Assembly: GCA_026119855.1 (NCBI GenBank)
Contig: JAOWBW010001636.1
Span: 62,001-126,000, forward strand
Direction: 5' to 3'
Origin: Campanula takesimana
Taxonomy: Eukaryota > Streptophyta > Magnoliopsida > Asterales > Campanulaceae
DNA: 64,000 nucleotides
Part shown: in pieces, positions 45,836 to 55,787 of the stretch
Numbering within the stretch: the first letter of the stretch is position 1
Layout of the letters: every line of letters starts with the position of its first letter
Translations under genes and position numbers: made by a program
Notes under the pieces: generated by a model
Told to the model about the DNA's origin: nothing
The model's input: only the letters and a program-made list of their open reading frames with translations
Database searches by the model: none

Positions 45836-48800
45836 CTAAGGGTTGGGAGGCGCATCATCTTCCTTCAATCCTTCAACGATCTCTGAAACAGAACGCTGAA
45901 TTTGCTTTGCGAGCTGATGACTACGGTTCGCTAACCCTTGAGTGTCCGTGACACTGGAGTGAGTAGCAGTAATACCGTCTCTAATATAACTCAAGTGATT
46001 CACATTGATGTTTTGGTATTCATCAATGGAACGCTGAGTGATCTGCTGCTGCTGTGAAATGTTTTCTTCCAAGATTTGAATGTGAGCTTCAATGGCATTT
46101 TGAGCCGTGATAATATCTGAAGAAATATGTTCAGCGCGTCTGTCAGAGCTTGAGTGAGCAGCAGTGAAATGAGTGACGACCAACTCTTTCAGGACATCCA
46201 ACTTAGATACAAGCACATTCATATTTGATTGAGACGCAGCAGATTGAGGTATGAACGTAGGCGCAGAAGCGGTGGTTTGCGCCTGGTCAGTATGAGCTTG
46301 AACCTGAGTCTGCGCCGGAGGAGGAGAAGGAGCAGAAAGTTTGGCCTTGAGAGAGTTCATCTCCCCCTTAATGGCAGCAATCTCTTCAGATTGATCAGTG
46401 AGTAAGGAAGTAAGAAGCTCAAATTGAGACTTTATATGCGCCTGTCCTTGCTCTAAATTGGCTTGCCCCTGCTGTAAAGAATGAAGAATGGAAAGTACCT
46501 CGCTCAAATCAGGAGCAGACGGAGGAGGCGCAGGGGTAGAGAGTGGCGCATCATCTTGAAGGGGCGCAGAATCTTGAAGGGGCGCAGAAGGAGATGGAGG
46601 CGCAGGAGGAGGTGAATGAGTAGGAGACTCAAATTCATCTTCAGTTTCAATTTCAACAGTTTCAACAACAACTGTTTCAACATCAAAAGTTTCTGTTGAG
46701 ATCGGATCTGGTCCAGGTGGAGGCGCAACTGGAGAAGGAGTGCGCTGAGGGATGGTCTCTTGCTCCCCCTGAACGGGTTCCTCAATGTCTGAAATGTCAT
46801 CGCCGAAGAAATCAGAGAGGAGTTGAACCCTTGACATATTGGAAGGTTGAAATTTGAATGAGGGCGCACGAGGAGTGGGGGCGCGTTGAGAAGGAGCGCG
46901 CTGGGAAGGCGCGGAAACAGAAGGCCCTTTCTCAATATCTGCGCTTGATCCGGCGCCTTTCATGCGCTCTAACTTTTCTGACTCATTTGCTTGTTTGGCT
47001 AGAAAGTCTTCATCTCTTTTTCGTTGAGCCTCAAGCCTGCTGGCTTCTTGCGCTAGCCTCAGATCTCGCTCATCATCAGTTTCAAATCTAGTGCGTTTGA
47101 CAGGCGCAGGAGTAGGGTCATCAACTACCCGTTTGCCTTTGCTTTTATCTGCGCCTGGCACTGGATCTGCGCTTTGTCTAGCGCTTGCTTTTACTGCGCT
47201 CTTTAATAATGGTGCGCTTTTAAGGACTGGCGCATCATCGGACTCTGTGTCTTCATCTACTAAGCCTTCAACAGTCTTGATTTGGATTCCTTTTGCGCGC
47301 TTTGTGGGCTTCTTCCTGCGCTTCTTGAGGTCCAAACTAGCTTTACCAAACATTGGAACATCGTTGATCTTGTACTCCGGATTCTCATTCAAAAACTTAA
47401 CTAACTCAGGGTAAGTTAGAAAAAGTTTTGTGAGAATAAGGCAGTGTGAGCGGAATCGGGTCTTTCCATCACTTTTGTTCTTCACAAATTTATCAATTTG
47501 CTCACGCAGAGTCTTGAACAGAATATGAGGCCAGTGAAGCTTCTCCTTGGCCATGATAGCAGCTGTGTATTCCCATTGTTCAACCGTGAATCGGTTTACG
47601 TTCCCAGTTTTGAACACTATTGAAGTTCCCACCAAGTGAGCGATGTGAGTCAAGAGTTCTCCACCATCTCGAATTTCGGTGTTTTTGATATTGTTTTGAA
47701 GCGTGGGAATATTTAGAAGTGAGGCAGCCATCTTGTTCTGATCATCAATTGAGTAAGTCATCGGGCGCCCAATAATGCGATCTTCACCGGTAGATGGAAA
47801 ACCGAGCAAGTGTCGAATCACAGATGATGAAATATGGACGTCAACATTTTGAACGCGCGCCTCAATCCGGTAGTGAGTGCGCCCATTTACGTCAATTTCC
47901 ACTAGAACAGCAGTGGAGAAGAACTCATCCACGAGGAGCGCAGAGAAGAAATCTTGGTCCATGGTGAATAAAGGGAGCAGACCAGCGACGCGCAGAGTCT
48001 CTATTATTTCTCTTCCCATCACTTCACCAGATAACTCCAATAGATCAAGAGTTTCTTCAAGTTTGAAATTTGCAAGGTCCTGAAAAAAATGATTGATGTT
48101 AGAAGTGATATAGGCGCATAGAAACATAAAATGATCAAAGTAACATAGGCGTATGAAATATATAGGCGCATAATTGAAACAGGCGCACAAAATTATAGAG
48201 AATCAAGGCGCATGATTGAATTAGGCGCATAAAATATTGAAGGCGCATAGAGTTACAAGGCGCATAATATGGTTCTATGTGAATACTAAGGAAAAATTAA
48301 AACAACGAAATTTGACTAAGTACGAAGTTAGGCGCATAAGGTTTTTAGGCGCAGAATGATTTAAGCGCATATACAAGTAGAGGCGCATAAATCATTCAGG
48401 CGCATAAAAAATAGGCGCATAAAGAAGTACATAGGCGCATGACGTGAAAATTTTTACTTAGAAAGAAAAACAAACAACAAGCATTCAAATGAAAGAAATG
48501 AAAATCAAAAAGTTCAAATTTTCGAAAACAAGTTAGAAAATTTTTAGAGACCAAAACATGCATAAATGACGAAGAACACGAAGAACGACCCTTGAATGCT
48601 CGAAGAACACCAAGAACACGAAAATCATGAAACTTCACCAAACTAGACAAATAATATATCAAAATGACCGCATGACGACAAGGAATCTAAATATGCAAAC
48701 AAAAATAAGAACAAATCAATAATGAAAGCACAATGATCAAAAGAATGCCCGAAAATTTTGAAAAATTTTGAAAACAAAAACTCAGATTTGTAACAAACAG

Positions 48801-49009
48801 AGCATTGATTGTTAAAATGTTGGTTTTAAAAGATTCGAAATCAAGAATAGAACACAACCCAACAAACGATATAGAAAACGGATCATCGAATCAAGAGAAA
48901 TCAAAAAAAATGAATCCGGGTTTAAAAAAAAAGAAATATAAGGAGATTAAAGGTTGAGAATTCATACCATATCGTCTTGTGTAGATGTTGATGCTTTCTT
49001 AGGACCCAT
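45836..49009 (-). CDS. Third ORF of copy B: 761-aa nuclear-type protein, two exons
   Basis: Exon 1 is 49009-48968 (14 codons, MGPKKASTSTQDDM), ending at a donor GTATGA. Exon 2 is 48079-45836 after a TTTTTTTCAG acceptor. Both junctions are phase 0; the intron is 888 bases. Residues 15 to about 265 look globular and resemble the 'putative plant transposon protein' type of domain found in plant retroelement ORFs (uncertain). Then come a basic NLS-like KKRRKKPTKR (266-275), a second basic stretch (KSKGKR...VKR, about 318-336), a long Pro/Ala/acidic disordered part, and two coiled-coil regions (about 560-620 and 690-750). No signal peptide or membrane span after splicing, which argues against an envelope. 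Many Ala-Pro codons are TGCGCC motifs. Function unknown; DNA- or chromatin-binding is my inference. Confidence 0.8.
48112..48440. repeat. GGCGCA motif array in the third ORF's intron
   Basis: Thirteen GGCGCA copies in about 330 bases, most as AGGCGCATA, irregularly spaced in AT-rich DNA. Chance expectation for a six-mer here is below one. Confidence 0.95.
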
Positions 49010-49144
49010 AAACTTATATATATGAATGTAAAATGAAGAAGAAAAATGAAGATGAAGAGAAGGAGGCGAGTCTGGGAGAGAGGGAGTGAGACGGGGAGAG
49101 AGAGAGAAATAGAGTAGGTGAGAAGAGAGGAAGGTGATGATGTG

Positions 49145-49152
49145 TTTTTATA
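49145..49152 (-). promoter_or_regulatory. TATA box for the third ORF
   Basis: CTATAAAAACA on the minus strand, 136 bases before the exon-1 ATG. It is followed at the right distance by a CT-rich leader (49120-49030), the layout of a plant polymerase II promoter. It suggests the third ORF is transcribed independently of the LTR. Upstream spacer 49160-49600 has no other recognised signal. Confidence 0.55.
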
Positions 49153-49629
49153 GGTTTAGGATTAAAAACTTGCACTGATATGAAAAAACACAGTCAAAAA
49201 TTTAAAAAGATGAGAAGTTGAAGGGATGGCATTTATGAGAGATTTGAAATGGCGGCTCATCATGATAGGTGCATTAAATGCTGAATGACACAAAGTGTCA
49301 TGATGTGACATTTAGGTTTTTGAAAAACTGCTCCACTTTCCCTTTAAGTGTATGAGCAATTTTGACTAATTTTTGCACAAACACCAAAAACATCTATTTT
49401 GGTGTAAGTTTGGGGTGCAAGAAATATATCCCAGAAAATAAAATTTTTCGAAAAGCGTAAAACGAGGGAAAAATTTTAATTGCACAAGTACCCTTGAACA
49501 ATTAAAGGAATGTCAAAAGACATAGATTCCTATAATAAATGAACAGAATGAACATACCTGGTACTTGTGTATTTATTACGTTCAATCATTGAAATTGAAT
49601 TTTGAGAAATGATTGAGCCGCAATAGTTA

Positions 49630-49816
49630 ATGCGCGCATGAAGAGGCGCATTACTTCAGCAAGGCGCATACTCATCTAGGCGCATTATTCATCAAGGCGC
49701 ATTACACATCAAGGCGCGCAAAGATGGTTGAGCGCGCGCATGAATTGATAGGCGCGCAGATATTGTGCGCGCAGAAAACGAGAGATGGGCGCGCAGTTAG
49801 TAAGGCGCATAGATGG
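49630..49816. repeat. GGCGCA motif array downstream of pol
   Basis: Six GGCGCA and three GGCGCGCA in under 200 bases between the pol stop and the internal promoter. Confidence 0.93.
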
Positions 49817-49925
49817 CGCATAATTTCCTTGAAACTTTTGAAAAATTGATTTAATCATTTGTACCTAATATACTCATAACTCAACACAACATAAAATCAT
49901 TAGTATTGACAAAACTATATTGAAT

Positions 49926-52900
49926 TTAGTTGAGTTCAAGCATACCCATTTCACCTCTCAAAAACATGAACCGTTTCGCGTCAAGTGCTTTAGTTAGAAT
50001 GTCGGCGATTTGATAGTCGGTTCCCACGTGTTCCAAATGAATATTGCCTTTTTCCACGTGGTCTTTGAGGAAGTGATATTTGATGTCGATGTGCTTGGTC
50101 TTTGAGTGCATGACAGGATTTTCAGAAACCGCAATTGTTGATGTATTGTCGCAGTAGATGGGACAATTTTCTTCGATGATATCATAGTCCACCAATTGCT
50201 GCTTCATCCAGAGTATTTGACAACAACAACTTCCCGCAGCGATATATTCGGCTTCGGTTGTTGAGACAGATACTGAAGCTTGTTTCTTACTCGCCCATGA
50301 CACAAGTCTATATCCGAGGAAATGACAAGTGCCACTTGTGCTTTTCCTATCAATTGTGCACGCTGCATAATCCGCATCTGAGTAACCTACAAGTTTAAAG
50401 TTCGAATCTTTGGTGTACCAAAGTCCAAGGTTAACAGTGCCAGAGAGATATCTTATAATACGTTTCACAGCAATTAAGTGTGCTTCTCTAGGGTCGGATT
50501 GATAACGAGCACAAACACAAACACTAAACATAATATCGGGCCTGCTAGCAGTAAGATAAAGGAGTGAGCCAATCATACCTCGATAGAGCGTTTGATCAAC
50601 ACGTTTACCTTTTAGATCTTTGTCGAGTTTGTTGCCGGTGGCCATTGGAGTATCGTATGATTTAGCGTTCTCAAGTCCAAACTTCTTGATTAAGTCCTTT
50701 GTGTATTTGGATTGGTTGATAAAAATGCCTTCACTCATTTGCTTGATTTGAAGCCCGAGGAAGAATGTGAGTTCTCCCATCATGCTCATTTCAAACTTGC
50801 TCTTCATTAGTTTCTCAAAACGCTTGCACAACAATTCATTAGTAGAACCAAATATAATATCATCAACATAAATTTGAACAAGTAATTTATGACCATTATG
50901 TTTGGCAATGAAAAGAGTTGTATCGATTTTACCGCGAGTGAAGCCTTTTTCGATGAGAAACTTGGATAGTGTATCATACCATGCTCTTGGTGCTTGTTTG
51001 AGTCCATACAAAGCTTTCTGGAGTTTGTACACATGATTTGGAAATTGTGAATCTTCAAACCCAGGTGGTTGAGCAACATAGACTTGTTCTTGGAGTTCAC
51101 CATTTAGAAACGCGCTCTTCACATCCATTTGATATAACTTGAAGTTCTTGTGAGCGGCGTAAGCTAGAAATAATCTGATAGCTTCAAGTCTTGCTACGGG
51201 CGCAAAAGTTTCATCGTAATCAATTCCTTCTTCTTGCCTATAGCCTTGTGCAACCAATCTTGCTTTGTTTCTCGTGATGGTTCCATTCTCATCCATCTTG
51301 TTCCTGAACACCCATTTCGTACCAATCACTCCTTGATCATTTGGTCTTGGAACAAGAGTCCAAACCTTACATCGTTCAAATTGATTGAGTTCTTCTTGCA
51401 TTGCAATAACCCAATTAGGATCTTGGAGTGCTTCATCAGCCTTCTTCGGTTCAATTTGAGAGATAAAAGCAGTGTAAGCATCAAAGTTTGTAGCTCTCCT
51501 TGTACGAACACCAACTTGTAAATCACCGATGATATTAGCAATTGGGTGACCTCTAACTTCACGAATTTCAGGAGGTAAGTTAGGTTGAGTCGTAGAAACT
51601 TGAAGATCTTCAATTGGTACCTCTTCACCAGATTCAAAGTCATTGAAATTTGGGGGTTGAACTGGCTCAGAATTGAAATTTGGGTTTACACCAGATGCAG
51701 CAGTAGAAATAGGCGCGTAAGAGGAATCATGAGGCGCATCATTTGAGTGAGGCGCAATAGAGGATTCACCAGGCGCATAATACATTGAATTAGGCGCATT
51801 TGATGTAGATGGATTTCCTTGTGTTGATAGATTCTGACCTTGAGTGGGCGCAACGTAAATAGGAGCACCTGTATCATTTAACTCAATAGAATCATCAGCA
51901 ACATTTGGAGCCAAATGTGGCTCAAGGAGAGAATGTTCATCAAAAGTAACATGTACAGATTCAACTATCACTAATGTAGTTCTATTGAAAACACGAAAAG
52001 CTTTAGAGTGTTTGGCATACCCAACAAAAATACCTTCGTCGGCTTTGGCATCGAATTTACCTCTATGTTCGTTTCCGTTGTAGAGGATATAGCATTTGCA
52101 ACCAAAGATCTTGAAGAATGCAATGTTGGGAGTTCTACCACGCCAAAGTTCATACGGCGTCTTGTTGTGAAGTTTGTTGATGAGGGAACGATTTTGAGTA
52201 AAACATGCAGTGTTGATAGCTTCTTCCCAAAAGTACTTAGGCAATTTAGCTTCAGCTATCATCGTCTTTCCCGCTTCAATCAACGTTCTATTCTTTCGTT
52301 CAACGACGCCATTTTGTTGAGGAACTCCGGCGGTTGAAAAGTTGTGATCTATCCCATGATCTTCACAATATCGAGCAACACCGTTATTTTTGAATTCTGT
52401 TCCATTGTCGGATCGAACACTAACGATGTCATCTTCTTTTTGGGTTTGGAGCAGTCGAAATAAGGTAGTGAGAATATCATAACAATCATCTTTTGTAATC
52501 ATCATCTCTACCCATGTATATCTTGAATAATCATCCACCACAACTAGAGTATACTTGTTTCTACGAATGCTTGCGGTGGAAACTGGTCCAAATAGATCAA
52601 TGTGAAGCAGTTGCAAACATCTTGTAGTTGAAGGATTTGACTTGCTTGAAAATGACTGCTTCGGTTGTTTGCCAAGTTGACATGCGGCGCACTTTTTGTC
52701 ATGATGATCAGCAACTTTGGGAAGTCCTTTGACAAGATTATTCCTGCTGAGTTTAGATAGATACTTGAAGTTCAAGTGACTTAAGCGCTTGTGCCACAGC
52801 CAACTATTTTCGTTCACACTTTTTGCTACAAAACAAAGATTAGTACTAGAGTTCATACTATGAAAATCAATAATATAAATATTTGTCTTACGATATCCCG

Positions 52901-53252
52901 TGAGTAAGATAGCTCCAGTTTTGCCATTCTTGATAAGACATTGCGTTGAAGTAAAATGGCATTCTAATCCTTTGTCGCAGAATTGAGATATGGATAATAA
53001 GTTGTGCTTGAGCCCTTCCACGAGTGAGACTCTTTCAATGCACACTTTGTCTTTCTTGAGCTTTCCATATGCTACAACTTGACCTTTGTTATTATCGCCA
53101 AATGTTACGGAGGGACCTCTTTCTTCATGGACATCTTCTAATAAGGATTCATCTCCAGTCATGTGTCTTGAACACCCACTATCGAGAATCCATTCATAAT
53201 TTCTAGCTTTTGAAGATCCAGCCATGAAACAAAGAACCTGAAATATAGACAT
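49926..53252 (-). CDS. pol: Pol polyprotein of copy B (PR-INT-RT-RNase H), 1108 aa, open
   Basis: Makes and integrates element cDNA. Order: aspartic protease DSG at residues 24-26 (ILDSGCSRHMTG); GAG-pre-integrase with LWHKRLSHLNF and a CAACQLGKQ zinc element; integrase core (HIDLFGPV, VRSDNGTEF, QQNGVVERKNRTL) supplying the D,D,E residues; a variable linker with GGCGCA-type codons (51700-51850); reverse transcriptase (KWVFRNKMDENG, YQMDVKSAFLNGEL, YVDDIIFGSTN); RNase H (YSDADYAACTIDRKSTSG, STTEAEYIAA). It ends MGMLELN. No stop or frameshift. It starts 37 bases after gag in another frame; the first codons overlap an acceptor-like TATATTTCAG, so Pol may come from a spliced RNA. Confidence 0.95.
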   Translation of the reverse strand: MSIFQVLCFMAGSSKARNYEWILDSGCSRHMTGDESLLEDVHEERGPSVTFGDNNKGQVVAYGKLKKDKVCIERVSLVEGLKHNLLSISQFCDKGLECHFTSTQCLIKNGKTGAILLTGYRKTNIYIIDFHSMNSSTNLCFVAKSVNENSWLWHKRLSHLNFKYLSKLSRNNLVKGLPKVADHHDKKCAACQLGKQPKQSFSSKSNPSTTRCLQLLHIDLFGPVSTASIRRNKYTLVVVDDYSRYTWVEMMITKDDCYDILTTLFRLLQTQKEDDIVSVRSDNGTEFKNNGVARYCEDHGIDHNFSTAGVPQQNGVVERKNRTLIEAGKTMIAEAKLPKYFWEEAINTACFTQNRSLINKLHNKTPYELWRGRTPNIAFFKIFGCKCYILYNGNEHRGKFDAKADEGIFVGYAKHSKAFRVFNRTTLVIVESVHVTFDEHSLLEPHLAPNVADDSIELNDTGAPIYVAPTQGQNLSTQGNPSTSNAPNSMYYAPGESSIAPHSNDAPHDSSYAPISTAASGVNPNFNSEPVQPPNFNDFESGEEVPIEDLQVSTTQPNLPPEIREVRGHPIANIIGDLQVGVRTRRATNFDAYTAFISQIEPKKADEALQDPNWVIAMQEELNQFERCKVWTLVPRPNDQGVIGTKWVFRNKMDENGTITRNKARLVAQGYRQEEGIDYDETFAPVARLEAIRLFLAYAAHKNFKLYQMDVKSAFLNGELQEQVYVAQPPGFEDSQFPNHVYKLQKALYGLKQAPRAWYDTLSKFLIEKGFTRGKIDTTLFIAKHNGHKLLVQIYVDDIIFGSTNELLCKRFEKLMKSKFEMSMMGELTFFLGLQIKQMSEGIFINQSKYTKDLIKKFGLENAKSYDTPMATGNKLDKDLKGKRVDQTLYRGMIGSLLYLTASRPDIMFSVCVCARYQSDPREAHLIAVKRIIRYLSGTVNLGLWYTKDSNFKLVGYSDADYAACTIDRKSTSGTCHFLGYRLVSWASKKQASVSVSTTEAEYIAAGSCCCQILWMKQQLVDYDIIEENCPIYCDNTSTIAVSENPVMHSKTKHIDIKYHFLKDHVEKGNIHLEHVGTDYQIADILTKALDAKRFMFLRGEMGMLELN

Positions 53253-53289
53253 TTAAGCAGGTCCCCTTTATTCCTTTTGGGTCCTAGGG

Positions 53290-55713
53290 TTAGCAACTTT
53301 TGACAACCCACTCTTGCTTGACCTTAGGATTTTTACGTCCTTTGGCATTGGGAGTGAATCGCAAAAGGCATTCCACGGCCTTGTGTCCTGAACAATCACA
53401 AATGGAACAATGATGAAAGCCACCAATCACGTGAGTTTTCACAAACTCTTTACTTTTCTTGGGGATGGCATTCTTCTTTGGGTCAGATGAACTAGACTTA
53501 ACAAAATCTTTCTTTTGAAATTTTGGAGCGCTTTTTCTCGAAGGGCGCATAGGGCTAGGAGGCGCACGGCGATGAGGCGCGTGGCTCTTAGGCGCATAAT
53601 GAGCACTCGGAGAAGGAGCGCGCCTATTTTCAAGAATGATTTTGCTAGGAGATGGTTCATCTGTAGCTATATCTTTCCCATTAGCTTTCCCAAATTGCTT
53701 CGTTGGGTAGACATAATGGAATGTTTGTCTCTTGACTTTTTCATGTCCTTTACCCATTGAATTAGAATGTTTTTCCTTGGGAATTTCAAGAGTTTGTTGG
53801 TTGGTAAATTCACTATCTCTTTCAGCACAGACATCACATTTAAAGTTGTCACTAGTTGATGAGAATCCCAAGCCACTTTTATCACCACTGACTTTTTGGG
53901 ACTCAAATATATTCTCCATAGTGACACGAGAATTGGACCACTCATTTGTAATCTTTTTAAGATCAGTGATTTGAGCAACCAATTCATCGTTTTGAACTTT
54001 AAGAAGTGAGTTCTGTTCTGTTAGAAAAGTGTTTTTAACGGTAAGAGGAGTCATGCTCTTTATCTGCTCCTTAAGGAGGGTGAGTTCAGATTTAAGTAGA
54101 GATTTCTCGGTCTTAAGCTGGGAAATTTCATCACATGATAGTGCTAAAGCTTCCTTCATACTATCAAATCTAGTAATTACCTTTTCAGCCTTTTTGAACA
54201 ATTTTTCTTGTTCAGCAATCACTTCATCATTGATTTTGGAGATTGGAGCAGTTGGTTCAACCTGTGGTCTAATGTATGCTCCTTTTCTCAATTTGTTCCT
54301 TGCTCCAAGATCACATCGTGAGAATAACAATCCACCATCGTTTTGAGCCGGAGTGAGAAATCCTTGTTCAACGAGCTCGCTGATGGTTGGTCCTTTCTTC
54401 TTTTTCGCTTCTTGAAAACCTGCAGATTTCTTGATAGGTTTATTCAAGGCATTCATATCGGGAACATCCTTGGAGAAGTCATCATCAGAATCATAAGCAT
54501 CAACTTCATCATCATTTGCCATCAAACAAACAAGTCCATCATCGGAATCTTCATCGCTCTCATCGGAGTCTGTTTCAATCCAAGTATTGTGCTCATTTGC
54601 TGGTGCTTCTTCTTCAGCAACCATTCCCTTGTGTCGAGTGAACTTGGGAGTGAATTTAGGAGTATGGCTGCTCTTCTTCTGCATATATTCAAATTTGGGG
54701 ATCGGGCAGCTTGATGCAAAATGTCCGGGTTTCCTGCAATTAAAACAAACAAGATCTTCTTTTCTTTTTGAATCACTGCTCCTTGAAAACTTTTGAGGAG
54801 CTTTGCTGGTAGATCCTTGAAATTTGTTGGTTGAGCCGGGTCTTGAGAATTTTCTGAACTTTTGAAATTTCTTCACAAATAAAGCGAAGTCTTCATCATC
54901 CATGTCTAATAGCTCAGAAGTAGAAATTTTGGGATCGGAGCTTTTCTCATCTTGTACAGGCGCAGGTGTAGGCGCAGGAGTAGGCGCGGCTTCTCTGTGC
55001 GCCATCATAGCCATAGATTTTGACTTTCCTTCAGTTTCACTGATTCGTTGGAGTTTGAGTTCGTAAACTTTGAGATTTGCATATAGGTTCCTTAAAGTCC
55101 AAACATCTAAAGTTCCAGCGTCTTCAAGAGCGCTAGATTTATGAAGGTATCTTGATCCAAAAGCTTGTAGAAAATTTACATTCAAATCTTTGTTGGTAAA
55201 CTTCATGCCAAGTGAAATACATAGATTGATAATTTCACAGTAGCGTTCATAAGTTTGCCTTAAGTTTTCACCGGGGAGTTGAGAGAAATTGTTGAATCTC
55301 TTTTGAACTTCGTATTTCTTGTTCTCCTTGCAAACGGTGTCTCCTTCAATATGCTCTTCAATAGCATCCCATAGCTCATTTGCAGTAGCACAATGCATGA
55401 CTTGTTGTTTCATCGCCGTGCTTAGAGTGCTTAGAAGAATGTTTCTTGCTTTGCCATCATTTGCGACTCTTCTAATTTCTTCCTCGGTCCATTCTTCCCT
55501 TGGTTTTAGGACAGTAGGTTGAGCAGCGTTGGTGCGTGGATTTGGATTCGCCTTCATCGGAATATAAGGTCCATAAACGACGGTGTCATGGAGCCTTTCA
55601 TCGATTGAGTTGAGATGAGTCAATATGCTGAATTTCCATACGTCAAAATGATCTTCATCAAAGACCGGAACGTGAGTGTAGTTTGCAGTTGCCATAGGTT
55701 TTGAGTTTGCCAT
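53290..55713 (-). CDS. gag: Gag polyprotein of copy B, 807 aa, open
   Basis: Forms the particle and packages element RNA. Starts MANSKPMATANYTHVPVFDE. The copia-type capsid region (WKFSILTHLNS, EWTEEEIRRV, ELWDAIEEH, LRQTYERYCEI) fills about residues 10-235. An Ala-Pro stretch coded by GGCGC motifs follows. A CCHC knuckle (CFNCRKPGHFASSC) lies near residue 325, then an acidic region, then a Leu/Lys-rich coiled coil near 545-610. A second knuckle (CSICDCSGHKAVEC) lies 30-40 residues before the end, conserved in copies A and C. The long C-terminal half is typical of Sireviruses. Confidence 0.94.
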   Translation of the reverse strand: MANSKPMATANYTHVPVFDEDHFDVWKFSILTHLNSIDERLHDTVVYGPYIPMKANPNPRTNAAQPTVLKPREEWTEEEIRRVANDGKARNILLSTLSTAMKQQVMHCATANELWDAIEEHIEGDTVCKENKKYEVQKRFNNFSQLPGENLRQTYERYCEIINLCISLGMKFTNKDLNVNFLQAFGSRYLHKSSALEDAGTLDVWTLRNLYANLKVYELKLQRISETEGKSKSMAMMAHREAAPTPAPTPAPVQDEKSSDPKISTSELLDMDDEDFALFVKKFQKFRKFSRPGSTNKFQGSTSKAPQKFSRSSDSKRKEDLVCFNCRKPGHFASSCPIPKFEYMQKKSSHTPKFTPKFTRHKGMVAEEEAPANEHNTWIETDSDESDEDSDDGLVCLMANDDEVDAYDSDDDFSKDVPDMNALNKPIKKSAGFQEAKKKKGPTISELVEQGFLTPAQNDGGLLFSRCDLGARNKLRKGAYIRPQVEPTAPISKINDEVIAEQEKLFKKAEKVITRFDSMKEALALSCDEISQLKTEKSLLKSELTLLKEQIKSMTPLTVKNTFLTEQNSLLKVQNDELVAQITDLKKITNEWSNSRVTMENIFESQKVSGDKSGLGFSSTSDNFKCDVCAERDSEFTNQQTLEIPKEKHSNSMGKGHEKVKRQTFHYVYPTKQFGKANGKDIATDEPSPSKIILENRRAPSPSAHYAPKSHAPHRRAPPSPMRPSRKSAPKFQKKDFVKSSSSDPKKNAIPKKSKEFVKTHVIGGFHHCSICDCSGHKAVECLLRFTPNAKGRKNPKVKQEWVVKSC

Positions 55714-55773
55714 TTAGAATCGGCACCCAAGCTGTTAAGCTTGAAAAACGAAAAATGTTTTATAAAGGTGTTT

Positions 55774-55785
55774 GCTCTGATACCA
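55774..55785 (-). other. Primer-binding site of copy B
   Basis: TGGTATCAGAGC on the minus strand, two bases from the LTR end; initiator-Met tRNA type. Confidence 0.93.
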
Positions 55786-55787
55786 CT

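Noticed and set aside
45836..48079. Calling the third ORF an envelope gene
   Set aside because: No signal peptide, membrane span or fusion-like segment after splicing; basic nuclear-type signals instead.
48080..48190. Taking the third ORF's start as the ATG at 48190 with an unspliced 784-aa protein
   Set aside because: The first 37 codons run through GGCGCA-rich AT DNA and end exactly at a TTTTTTTCAG acceptor. An upstream exon with a clean ATG, donor and matching phase gives a better model.
48112..48440. Repeated GGCGCATA spaced like a CRISPR array
   Set aside because: Repeats are 6-9 bases, spacing is irregular, and the setting is a plant retrotransposon intron. Not CRISPR.
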